From: Rhodosorus marinus
Taxonomy: Eukaryota > Rhodophyta > Stylonematophyceae > Stylonematales > Stylonemataceae
Assembly (NCBI GenBank): GCA_029953675.1
Contig: JAMWBK010000001.1
Span: 2,641,001 to 2,705,000, forward strand
DNA: 64,000 nucleotides
Direction: 5' to 3'
In this document: piece by piece, positions 22,958 to 39,812 of the stretch
How positions within the stretch are numbered: position 1 is the stretch's first letter
Layout: each line of letters opens with the position of its first letter
Notes under the pieces: model-generated
The model's input: the letters and a program-made list of their open reading frames with translations, nothing else
Told to the model about the DNA's origin: nothing
Databases searched by the model: none
Made by a program: the position numbers and the translations under genes

Positions 22958-23460
22958 AAGTTTTTGAAAGAGACTTTCATAAAATGGTTCCCTTAGACAA
23001 GAGGGTCTTGACTCGTCGGTGGCAGCAACAGCCACAAGCGTCAGGCCCCTGAGTGCCTTCAGTAAGCTTTTCTTTTTCTTTTTTTTTTTCTGGGCGTGTT
23101 CTGTGGAGGACCGGAGATAAAGGCAAAATGGACACTCGAATCATTACTTGAGGGATTCTGTCCAGCTGGCTTGTCGGGTTCGGCCAAAAACTCGCTCCTA
23201 GCCATCGATTCTTTGCGCCTTTACATTGTACAAGTACTATACAGGAAGAGCAGGCTCTCAACTCTGCGGAAACCTCCGCTGAGCGAGCCTCTCCCAAATG
23301 ATAAGAAAATAATAATTAACAAAAACAAAACTGACATGAAAAAAAAACCAAACCAAACATACACTGCGGAAGTTGCTCAGGATGTTACAGGTCCATGACT
23401 CTTAGATCCGAAACAAATCTGATTACCGCCTCCAGCGGCATCGAAAGCCGTCCCGGGTTT
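22958..23460. other. intergenic between convergent genes
   Basis: This is the 3' space shared by ARL2 (plus) and the membrane protein gene (minus). A T-rich run lies at 23068-23092 and A-rich DNA at 23310-23350. No gene was recognised. Confidence 0.5.
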
Positions 23461-26400
23461 TCACTCGCTTTCCATACTATATCCGCTCACTCGTCGACCT
23501 TCGCTCGATCCCGAGGACTCCGACTCTGGACTCCATAACGAGTCCGAAAAGTTGGAAGTCGATTCTCTGAACGAGGCCGACTCCCGGAACGAGGCCGACT
23601 CCCTGAATGAGGCCGACACTCTGAACGAGGACGATTCCCTGGACGAGTCTGGTTCCCTGGATGAGTCTGATTCCCTGGACGGGTCCGATTCCCTGATAGA
23701 GGCCGATTCCCTGAACGAAGTCGATTCCCTGAACGAAGCCGATTCCCTGAACGAAGTCGATTCCCTGAACGAAGTCGATTCCCTGAACGAAGTCGATTCC
23801 CTGAACGAAGTCGATTCCCTGAACGAAGTCGACTCACTAAAAGAGTCCCGTGGTGAGCCGCCCTCATAGCCAGAGCCCGACGAGTCCAGGATTCTTGATG
23901 AAGACTCAGCCAGGTTGGGCTTGTTGCCATTCAGATTCCTGGCAGAAACGGATCTGACCTCGCTCGAGCCCGGCGTGCTGTTTGAAGCGTCCCAGTCATA
24001 CCAACCTTCCATCAGCGAGCCAGAGGAAGAATTGGACGCAATGTTGTTTGAGCCCGTTGAGTTCCTCGGGGAAACGCTCAGGTCTCCGAAACTGGCCGTC
24101 GAACTCCGATTTGCTCCCGAGGGAGTAGCAATGGGGCTGGTATCCCAACCCGGGAACGAGAACGGCACGGCACTACCTATGCTCGCCATTGACATATTCT
24201 TGGTCTCGCTATCCGGTACTTGATTAGCGTCCCATCCTGGGAAAGAAAACGGTACGCTGGTAGCTTGTTCGTCGCCGGCCCTCTGTACAAGCGAAGAACC
24301 CGACGAGTTCGTGGTAGTGTTGATTTGAATAGATGATTGCTCCGTCTTCGAGGTGGGAGAGCCCGACTCCGGGGAATCTGGCACAGGACTCCTGAACCCG
24401 CTCAGTATACTCGTCAGGCTGTCTCGTGCCACGTTCACCTCTGCAGGAGCCAATTCCGCGGGGTCCTTCGGCCTCACAATCCCGAGAGATCCCCGACGAA
24501 GGTTCTTCAGAGCAGTTGCAGACCCGTTCTTCGAAACCTGCACAACCCTGTTCACGTTGTTGTTTATGTAGCCCTTCCGGGCTGGCAAAACAGTTAGGCA
24601 TCCATCAGAGAGGATGGAAATTTCAGGGGCGAACGCGTCCACAAGCTCTTCACGATCGCGTTCTACATAGTAGAGCGCATACTCCGGCGTCTCCTCTGTG
24701 GTTTCTGCGCAGCAGATACAATTGAAAACGTCAGCACCTACAAGTCAACGCGGAAACTGGCTATAGGTCCTCCACGTATTGAGATTTTGTGATGAACTCA
24801 CTTGGCATGAAGAAGGAAGTGTTCATGCTTTCACTGAACGCGTCATCTTCGAGCCTGCAAAGGAAAAAGTCCTTGACTATCTGCCAGGTGATTCCGGAGT
24901 ACCAAAATCCCTCGAGAATAGTCCACAAGACAAAGACCACCGCCAAGCAGATAACCACAACGTTCAGGATGAGCATCGTCTGAGACAACCACCGAGATCT
25001 AGGCGATCCAGGTACCTCCCAAGCCAGAGAGAGCTGCGAGATCAAACCAAAAAAAAGCGAAACGAGTAAGCACGCTGCGACTCTGTGACGTACGCGACCA
25101 AGGGTTCGCTTTCACGTACCTGGATACCAGATATGGCAACGTTAAGCGCTCCGATGATCATGTTCAGCAGGTTTTCAAGAACATCGTTGAAAGGAGCCAG
25201 CCACACAGCGAGCACGAACGAAAGCGTTTCCAGGGCCAGAATCAGCGACGCCTGGGCCACCGGGACCGACGGCATCGCTCCAATGACGATTCCTTCTAGC
25301 GCAATGATGACCAACTCAATTAAAAAGTAGTAGAAAAACTGGCCTTTGTACGACATGAACAGGGTCCCGAACATGGATGGAGTGTCGTCACTGGGGCTCT
25401 CCGGTTGCCATCGCCCAGAGAAGCGCCTATGCTTACGCTCTACATAGGCGTATCTAGTAATCTCTCCGTCCCGACCCCAGGTAGCATCCATACGTTCACG
25501 TTCCTCCGACCACGGCCTGTTTTGAAAAGCGTAAACAATATCACATGGTAAGCACAGGCACATTCCCACTTGACCCCTACCCGAGTCAAACGGACGTGTC
25601 GATTTCCGCTCACCCCTGAAACCATCTCCAACGGCCCGATCTCAACACGTGCCTCGAGAAGTAATGCCGGAGCCAGGAATGGTTAAGTCGAGGCCAAACT
25701 CTCTTGCACAAGATGTAGAGGACGAAAGCGGGGTAGCCAATACCAAAGATGATGAGGATTAGAATCGCACAGACAACCAGGTAGGTAGCTGTCGTTGAAG
25801 CATTGTTTAGAACCTCGGAAACACTGATGAAGATTCCCAAGTGTACCAGGTTCAGAAACATGAGCTCAACCTTGGTCATAATGCGCATGCACACGCTGTG
25901 GGCCTGACATTGACACCACAGATAAGCGGTGACGTGGGTTAGCTAATCAACGTCGAGTAACGCGCGCACATCCAAGCTTTCTGCATGGTTTCACGGCAGG
26001 CTTACCTTTCTCTTTCTCTTACGCAGCCATAAGTGAAGCACAAGATGGAGGGAGACAGCGATGCAAACGCTCAGCGAAATGTAGAAGAGCTGTCCAATGA
26101 ACAGTTCCTGAAAGTCCTGGTAACCAATCGCATCGTAGAAATTCGACACGCTTAGGAGGTCACGACTCGCGTTCTCCGGCGAACTGGCTACCTCTGTGCC
26201 CCCTGTACTCCACGGTGGGGGTGCTCGAAGCAGGTACCCCGAGGTCTGTGCGGCCACGCTCTGGTCAAGGTTTGGATAATGAAGGTTTTCACGTGAGATA
26301 GGGGCAATCAACCGATATTAAGAGAAAACTCGGAGAATCCTCAGGGCCAGAATGTGCTCGGGTTGAACGTACAATGAACGGTTCCGTGGTTCCTACGTTG

Positions 26401-28747
26401 ACCAGTCCGCGAGCCGCCAGAAATTGAACTGGTGTCACAACCTTGTTCACCGTATTAACGGCTGATGTACTCGCTACCTTCAACGGTGCCATGAGGTCAG
26501 ATGCTTGTGTAGCAGTGTCCGCTCCCATGATGACAGTGGCCGTCTGGCCACTCAGCCCGAAGACCAGAGCAATTGCAACTGTGGTTGCAATAATTGCATT
26601 GGAAAGCACTGGGACGTCTTCAACGAGGGCAGATTCTTCTCGGCTTGACTCCAGAAATTCAAGGTTGAATCCTGTAATACCGTCGAACTCCTCACTTTCC
26701 AAGCTCTGCTGGATCGTGAACAGAAGCTCATCCTCAGACCCGGCGTCCACCCAGTACCCGAGTTCAACGACAGTCGACTCCTCTGCGGTGGATTCCACGT
26801 CCGGGGCCTCAGGCTCACTTTCCTGCCTCCCCGAAAACCATCCGGCGAGCATCTGTTGCCTCGTCTGTTCTGAAGGGGGTGCGTCCGCGTCTCCAACAAA
26901 CACTTGCGTGACGCTCTCTGGGTATGCATCAACGAACGCAGTTGAGTCGGCTTGCGCAGCCAGCTGCTCAAGGAAAAATTCTACTCTTTGGAAGTAAGCA
27001 GTCGTCGCTAAACCGGTGATTTGGTATTTGACCATCACTTGTTCCTTGTTGACGGGCGGAATAAAGTCGGGCCCAAAGTTTGTAAAGACTGCACCCTCGG
27101 GAAACTGAAACGGAATCACAGCATCCCCGACCGCTTTCCTAAGCTCTAGCTGAATATTGCTCCCAAGTCCCATACCAACGATAAAAGTGATAGAGTACTC
27201 AGAGCGCCTTCTATCTCTTTCCCGCCGATCCACTAGCTCGAAAGCTTCGTACCTAATTGGGCAAAACAGAGCACACACAGGATCAACCGCGAAAAGTTGA
27301 GTCCACAGAAACTTCCCGAAATATCGCGTCGCAGGTATTAGTAGTGGTTCCGGCAGAACATACACTTGAGTACTATTAACGTCACGCAAGAGGAGCTGAT
27401 AGTTGTAACGAGAAGCGATGGGCATATTAAACCCCGTTACAGTCACCAGGGCCCCTCCAAAAGCCGGAAACGGTTCATCAAATTGAGCTCTATCAACGAG
27501 CGCTGGCGCTTCCCTCCAATCCAATTCCGTCACCTCCAAAGTGTAACTCGCGTCAGCGGAGTTCCCGTCAATATTCAATCCCGGCAGAATCAAGTGCACC
27601 CTGAAGACTCCCGAATTCCCGACACGATTCTCGTTGAATAAAATAACGAATTGCGACCCGTCCGAGGTCAAGCCCAAACGGCAATCTGATTCCGTAAAAT
27701 CAAACGACCCATCCTCATTCGGAATGATCGTGTTCGGCGGACAGCTACTAGCGAACGTCACCTGACCCCAATCCGTTTCCTGGTCCACCTCTACTTGAAC
27801 GTCCTCAATTGTGGGATTGTTGAACGAAGAAGACGATTCCGTAAAAATACGCGCTCCAACTGCAGCTACAGGGTTCTCGTTGCGCTCTGCGAGAGATGCG
27901 TAAGTTAGAGTCTGATCAGTCAGGATAGCAGGCCCAGATGTAACACCTGTCAGGAGGATTCCCTGCACAAAAATACGGAATCTCATTGTGTAGGAGGTGC
28001 TTGGGCTTTCTCGGTCTTCAAACGTCACATCAACCTCCGCAATCCCCAGATTGTCAGGCTGGATTGGTATCTCCATGGTGACATTATAAAGGGTCACGGG
28101 AGGCGTAAGATCCCCAACAGAATCCAGCAAATCCACCAGCACCTCCTCAGGATCCACCAGACCACTGTCGTTCGAAACAACCTGTGGTGGAAAGAAGCTG
28201 TCGATATTCCTCCCTTCTGGAATTCGAAGAAATACCGTTGCGGTGACCTATGGAGGCAAGAGAAGTCATTCTTAGCCATTCGATTCGACCTTGACGCTTC
28301 TAGTGCTTCCAGTCATTGACCCTGACAATACGCGGGGACTCAACTTACGATATCAGCGCCATCGACGCCATCCTGCATCACGTCGCGGGTTGCAACGCCG
28401 TTTGTAACCGCAATCTTGCCAGCGTCGCAATACGGGGGCTGTTCGTCAACGCTCCCAGGGTCAGTCTGCAATTGACAGTAGGTGACCCCCAGCGGGACGG
28501 ACTCCGTGACATCTACTTCCTGTCTGTTTGCCTCCTGCGCAAAATCTACACCTCCCGGATACGCCTTCATCAGATCATCCGCTAGAATCTCCTGCACCTT
28601 CAGCGCCCACTCATGGTGATTCGCCCGCACGGCGCCAAACAGCAGCACCCAGACCACCAGGAACCGTACTCTGGAACCTCCTGGGCCTCTTCTCTTAAAT
28701 TTCCAACTCTCCATATTCAGAGCTTCAAAGTCCTCAGCAGTGGTCAT
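23461..28747 (-). CDS. large multi-pass membrane protein with extracellular domain; possibly TRP/FLC-like
   Basis: About seven minus-strand exons (28747-28349, 28247-26373, about 26260-26007, 25904 to about 25610, 25518-25126, about 25041-24812, 24716-23461) encode roughly 1,550 residues. A signal peptide is visible (RVRFLVVWVLLFGAVRA; start at 28747 or 28714). A beta-rich ectodomain of about 600 residues includes PFPAFGGALVTVTGFN. Hydrophobic segments follow: IIATTVAIALVFGLSG, LFYISLSVCIAVSLHLVLHL, YLVVCAILILIIFGIGYPAF, FFYYFLIELVIIALEGIVIG, ASLILALETLSFVLAVWL and TMLILNVVVICLAVVFVLW. The order ectodomain, transmembrane bundle and long cytosolic tail resembles fungal FLC/TRP-like channels, but no diagnostic motif proves it. 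The tail is Ser-rich and ends in R-E-S-T-S-F hexapeptide repeats. Gene: likely; function: uncertain. Confidence 0.6.
23558..23840 (-). repeat. 18-base tandem repeat coding R-E-S-T-S-F hexapeptides
   Basis: About 15 units of an 18-base repeat (plus-strand form GATTCCCTGAACGAAGTC) lie inside the last exon of the membrane protein. Translated on the minus strand they give variants of FREST/S such as FRESTS, FRESAS and SRESDS. The central units are nearly identical and the flanking ones diverge, the usual pattern of an expanding minisatellite. Being a multiple of three, length changes keep the frame. Confidence 0.9.
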
Positions 28748-34734
<5,987 letters not shown>

Positions 34735-35307
34735 GCCCGACGTCTCCGCGCTTCGCTTTCTCCTGTTTTGTATTCGCATCCCCTCTCCAAAAGTCGCCAG
34801 TAATTGTACTCCTAGAAGAGGATATCCTTTCGTCCTGAGACGACTTCTGGCTCCATGATGGTTGTTGACGTGCAAGAGCAGTCCTCACCTAGTTTGAGTC
34901 TGCCTTGGTGACCAAGTCCAATTGAAATTGGTAAGTTAAATTTACTGGAAATTTGTATTATCTAGGTTGCGGACGTGATGCCTAAAAAAAAATGCCAGGA
35001 GGTGCTGCTGTTACATGGCAATGTGAGCGTTATACGCTGCCTCATCTTCCGGGAAGCTCGAATGAGACAATCGGGATTGTTTGCCGCGACCGGTCTCGCC
35101 TCTCCGTGAACACAGCTGCAAGCGCCGGACACTATTTAGGTCGCGCCATCTCGAGCAGCGCCCCTTGGCGCAAGCTGGAAGTGGTCCGAGTGCTCCTGAT
35201 CCCCGCACATCACGTCCGCAGGCTTTCAGGAGGCCATGCCCCAACAGCACGTATCCACGTTGTTTTTGGTCAACGCTGATGGCGAGTATAGTGCCCTCGA
35301 GCAAAAC
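34735..35307. other. intergenic between convergent genes
   Basis: No supported gene. It lies between Obg (plus) and the 201-aa hypothetical gene (minus). Confidence 0.45.
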
Positions 35308-36258
35308 TCAGATGTCACCATACTGAAAAATGACATCGTCTGAAATTTCTCTACGGAGCCGTTGAATTTCGATTGAAAATGGAAGAAACTGCTCCGGGGT
35401 CGCAAGGTCACGGCGCCGACTTCTTACCCCAAGATGCAACTACTTCCCGTATCCCCTTCTGCGGTGAGGCCCTAGACTCTTTCCCAGCGGAGATCCAAGC
35501 GAACTTTTCGTTGTGCTCCTGAGCACTGGTTGACCACTCCTTTAGAGTTTCTCTGCTGACCGTAAACGCATTGAGGTACTCTTCACCCACCCCGTCCTGC
35601 TGTAGAGCAGTGGTAAAGTTGATTGGTAAGATACCCCCGAAAATCGAAAGCCGAATCCGTGTCCCTCGACGAGCGACAAGACACGCAATCCACCACCTAC
35701 TAGTACCCTGTGTGATAGATCGCCGTTTGCTTACCGCCTTACAATCCTCGTCATCGGAGCTCTTGAAGCTAGATTGAGTATCCTCATTTCCAAGAGAGGT
35801 TCCTAGAGAATGCTGCGAGATCTCAAGCGATCCGTTGTTCTGAAGAGGTCCGGCTGCAAGTCACGCAAGAGGATAATTTGGCACGAGACAAAATACACAC
35901 CGGTTAGCAAATACATATCTGATGAAAGCGTATCAAAAAAAAGCAATCATAGATGCAGCTGTGGCCCTAACGTACGGTTTTCGAGGCATTGGAGAACGTC
36001 ATCCCAGTTCTCCAGGGACTCGGAGTACTTGTGCAAAAGTCCTGCCGACTTGGCCGAGCGGGCACCGGACTTTTTCGAGTTACTTCTACCCGCAGAATTC
36101 TGTTCATCTCCACCGGGCGAGATTAATAAACTGTCCTTCGCAGTGCTTTGTACGGACTCGCTTTCCGTCGGGGCTGTATCCTGACCTGCCACCAGCTCCT
36201 CCCTGCGAGACTGGCCCTCGACGATCTCACGATCTGCCCCGAGAGCTTTGCCCCCCAT
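35308..36258 (-). CDS. hypothetical protein, 4 exons, about 201 aa
   Basis: I built this model from splice sites. Exons 36258-35976, 35853-35735, 35599-35428 and 35339-35308 add up to 606 bases in one frame. The protein starts MGGKALGADREIVEGQ and has a Ser/Lys/Glu-rich middle (SNSKKSGARSAKSAG). It then contains LLHKYSESLENWDDVLQCLEN, an acidic SSFKSSDDEDC and a helical TVSRETLKEWSTSAQEHNEK, and ends WDDVIFQYGDI. A short W-D-D-V motif occurs twice. I do not recognise the family. Support comes from phase-consistent introns (GTACGT, GTAAGC and GTAAGA donors) and from the G-poor flank upstream of the ATG. The last small exon is the weakest part. Confidence 0.5.
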
Positions 36259-39200
36259 CCAGGCACAGTGGGGTACGTCCTAGATGAAACCCCCAAACAA
36301 CACCCCACGGGCACCCCAAAATCTCATCCTTTCCAGAAACTAAACATCACCCACTCAAACCCCCCCTTCCCCGGCCAAAAAAACTCACAAATATCCAAAA
36401 TCCAAACCACAAACGAGCACTTTCCCTTACCACACCTCTCTTACATCCATAGAAGAAGCAAAAAGCTCCTCCCCCCACCAAGAACCTCTCTAAACTCACT
36501 TCTCCCTCTCCCTCTTCCTCACTCACAAACCCAAACTCCCGAAGAAAGATGAAACTAAAACCACCAAAACCAAAAAATAAAAACCCAGTTCTCTAGACTC
36601 TCAAAGGATTGTACCATCTACAAAATCAAATCCAGAATGCCCTCCTCATCCAAACACTCCTCCCCCAACCCCAACTCACCAGTCTCCCACTCACCTTCAT
36701 ATATATCTATCACACCATCACAAACCCAAAACCTATTTTTTCGGGGCCTCGTCAAACACGTCTAAAAACAACGCAAAAAAAATTCCGACTTTCTCATCCC
36801 AAAACCCTTTCAAAACCATCAAAAATCGAACATTCCACTTAAAAAGTCCATTTTTAACCCGAAAATCCCCATTTCCAAACTAAACCAATAAAACAAAATA
36901 AATTAGGAACCCGCTCCGATCTTCAAGATTTTAGTCCTTTTGAATTTATAAATAAAACATGTTTTGGAAGTGAACAGTGGTGAGTTCAAGTAGGTGCGCT
37001 AGGGGATCGAAAATATGTGGACAGCTGTCCTCGGAATTTTCCTTTTAACGGAAATTGTGTGGAGGCGGTGTGGGGTTGGGTTTGATCTCTTTTGAGGCGG
37101 AGGCTGACGGTCATGGAAGGAGGTACACTCGGTCGCCTCCAGAGCTGGAGATCTAGAGCAAGAGAGTCCGGCTCGAAAGAAGTATGCAAGCGGGAAAAAG
37201 CACCACGGCGGTCGTGACCAAGCACCCCTCAGGCCTGTCAAGGAGTTCAACCCCCGCCTCACGTCTGCTACAAACGGTAGAGGAAGTGTCCTCTGGAACT
37301 GTAGGCGGGCATGCGCATAGGAATGACTTTATCTGTCTCCCCGTTGAAGAACGCTGCTACCCATGCTAATTTTTCTACTGTCTGATCTGTAAGAACTCAT
37401 TGAGCGACCATTTCTATCGTTCTTGTAGTATGAGGTCGAGCCTCAATTAAGCCCAACCCCTCTGTTTTGTGGGATAAATGGTCAAGAACGTACACTAGAT
37501 ACCCTCAAGTAGTTTGCCGCTAGATATCGCGTGTATCCAAGCCAAGCCTCCGACATTCTCAGAATCATCGGCGGGCCGTTGACCCTTTTCTTGTTGCTCC
37601 GACTCAAACCTCTGGAGTGGGCGGGGTTTGGCACCAGTCATTCCAGTTCTCCTAATGAACTGATGATGGCCCGGGGCAAGTCGACCTCATCTTTGGTATA
37701 CCGCAACTTCGAACAAATTCGAACACAGATATCGTACTGATTGAGGGAAGTACAGCTGACCTGTTCCTCTCGAATCGTCCCGCATCCTCCCCGTTTCCGG
37801 TCATTTCGACTCGTACTTCACCTGAACGCTAAGCAGTCGGTCTTGTTTTTTGGCTATGCTTTCCAAATATGAGGTCAACCCAGGGTTTCAGCTCTTTCGT
37901 CTAAGACAACCAGGCTATTTCAGCCTTTTTTTAGCAAAGAGATATGTCGTCTGTGCTTGTTTTTTGCGCTTTTCCGTTGCAATACGCAAATATCCCTAGA
38001 TTTGAGGCAGAGCTTAACCGGTAGCGGAAGGAAACAGCCTGACTCATCCGCAACGCTCCAATGGGAGTTGCAGGCATACGCCGGAACCTGACATTCCAGT
38101 CGTTGTTCTCTTAAGAGGCTGATGATGCCTGACGTCTACTCTTAGCGCTTAGCACGCGTACTTAGGGTCTGAATACGGAAGAGCACTTCCAGATGAAAGC
38201 CGCGGCTCTCACGGTGCGCGAGTCTTCTGCTCACCAATACAAATGGAAGTTTTTACATCTAGATCGATGGTATACCATGCGTAAAAGTTCTTGCCATAAC
38301 TGCAAGCCAACCGCGCAAGAGAACCGCGGTACGTAGCATAAAATGACTCCTTACCAAGGATCATCGTGGTTGGAAACTCGATGTTCAGCCGATCTCAGGT
38401 TCGACTAGCTCAGATCGTTCTGAGAAAAATCCTCGTGCAGTTCTCCGTGTTTTATATGAACACAGAACCCCAACGCAAACCAAACCCGTTACACAACATA
38501 CGAGTACAATACGAGTTACAATATGAGCTACAATACGAGTTACAATACGAGTTCTCCTCGTGATCCAGAAGGATCTACGGATAGCAGTGACAGAGTATGC
38601 GGAGGAGGTGCGTGGACCTAACGCTGCCTTGTCCCCTCGGTGCCCTCTAGCTGCCTCTGCAGCTCCCGTCGTAGGGGCTTCTCTTCACCCAGGGACGAAG
38701 TCTTTTCACACCGCATACACCATCGATCTGAGCATCAACAACCCATTCCACAGGCGCTAATGAGGAGATCGATTTGTACGCGTTGAAGCTGAGTGACCAA
38801 CCGCATCCGGATAGTACACTAATCCCCCCCCCCCTTTCAACCCACGTACTAAGCAATCTGCACTTCAGGGTGGGCGTCCCACAAATCTCAACGATCACAA
38901 AACTCATCTCCTTCACTTTGAAAAAAAATCTTGACAATCCAATATTAAGCCAATCACGACACGTTATAATTAAGACAGCCTGTCTAACCCATCCAATTGA
39001 AAAATATCTCCACCGTTTCATCAAAAAAAATCCTACATTCAGCACGATGGGTTTTATAGAAAAAAACTTATTCCTACTCCTTCAAAACACGGGGGTTAAA
39101 TATATTCGATAAAATATAATTAGTACATGTCAAAAAAGACCTATAAGCAAGGCTTCCAGAAACCACGACAATGGATACCTCCTAAAATAACGACTATTAG

Positions 39201-39812
39201 AATTCTAGTTGATGTACTGCAATGGCAACCCAAGGGGTAGGGAAATAAGGGCAATCAAAAAGAAATCATAATTCATCCTCGGCCCGGCTTTACCTGCTAT
39301 AGACGTCATCAAGAAATTCAATCTATGAGAGGATATATAATGTAAAATTGAAATGTAATTGACTATTTTATGGTAAATGGATTGATTAGATAAGTGACAG
39401 TAAAAGAAAAATCTGGACGTTATGCCTGTGTTTACCTTTTCGTTGGGAGATGTTGTTTCACGTCATGGAGAGACGGGTGAAGGTTTTGTTGTTGTAGGAG
39501 ACGTCGACTTGACTTGTGAAGGAGTTCGGGAGGTGTTGGTGTGGGGAGGGAGGGACGGAGGGAAGGGAGGGAAGGGTGGATGTGAGTTGGTATAGTAGGA
39601 AAGCCTTTTTTATATTTCTTGCTTTTGAGGTTGTTTAGTAGATTGGGAAGGTTTCTTTCTCATTTTTTTTTTTTTTACACTTCTCTTTAAGAGGAGTTGG
39701 GAAAGGTCTTTTGATTTTGGGAGAGTTTTTCGTTTTCGAGTTGGGAGATGGGGACGTAGAGACTGGAGAAGACGACTTTTTTTTTGTTTTCTTTTGGTGG
39801 AAGGAATACACT
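36259..39812. other. gene-poor intergenic region of 3.5 kb
   Basis: Bases 36280-36860 are almost free of G on the plus strand (5' flank of the minus gene). Bases 36960-37160 switch to G-rich and C-poor, as at the start of plus-strand genes, and a 61-codon frame follows at 37184-37369, but I recognise nothing. A minisatellite lies at 38505-38552. Bases 39440-39700 are strongly C-poor and G-rich with GGGAGGGAGGG runs, the flank of the PPR gene. Confidence 0.45.
38505..38552 (+). repeat. 12-base minisatellite
   Basis: About four units of TACAATACGAGT with point changes. It lies inside a short open frame where it would encode Y-E-L-Q repeats, but nothing else suggests that frame is real. Confidence 0.8.

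Noticed and set aside
23552-23869. Plus-strand repeat frame coding D-S-L-N-E-V units
   Set aside because: It is the complement of the R-E-S-T-S-F repeat in the minus-strand exon, which is supported by the rest of that gene.
26443-26997. 184-codon plus-strand frame within the large membrane protein exon
   Set aside because: The sense strand carries the long 622-codon exon. The plus frame is Ser/Thr-rich shadow sequence without any motif.
38390-38420. GGTTCGACTAG resembling a tRNA T-arm
   Set aside because: No matching acceptor stem, anticodon arm or A box could be paired around it.
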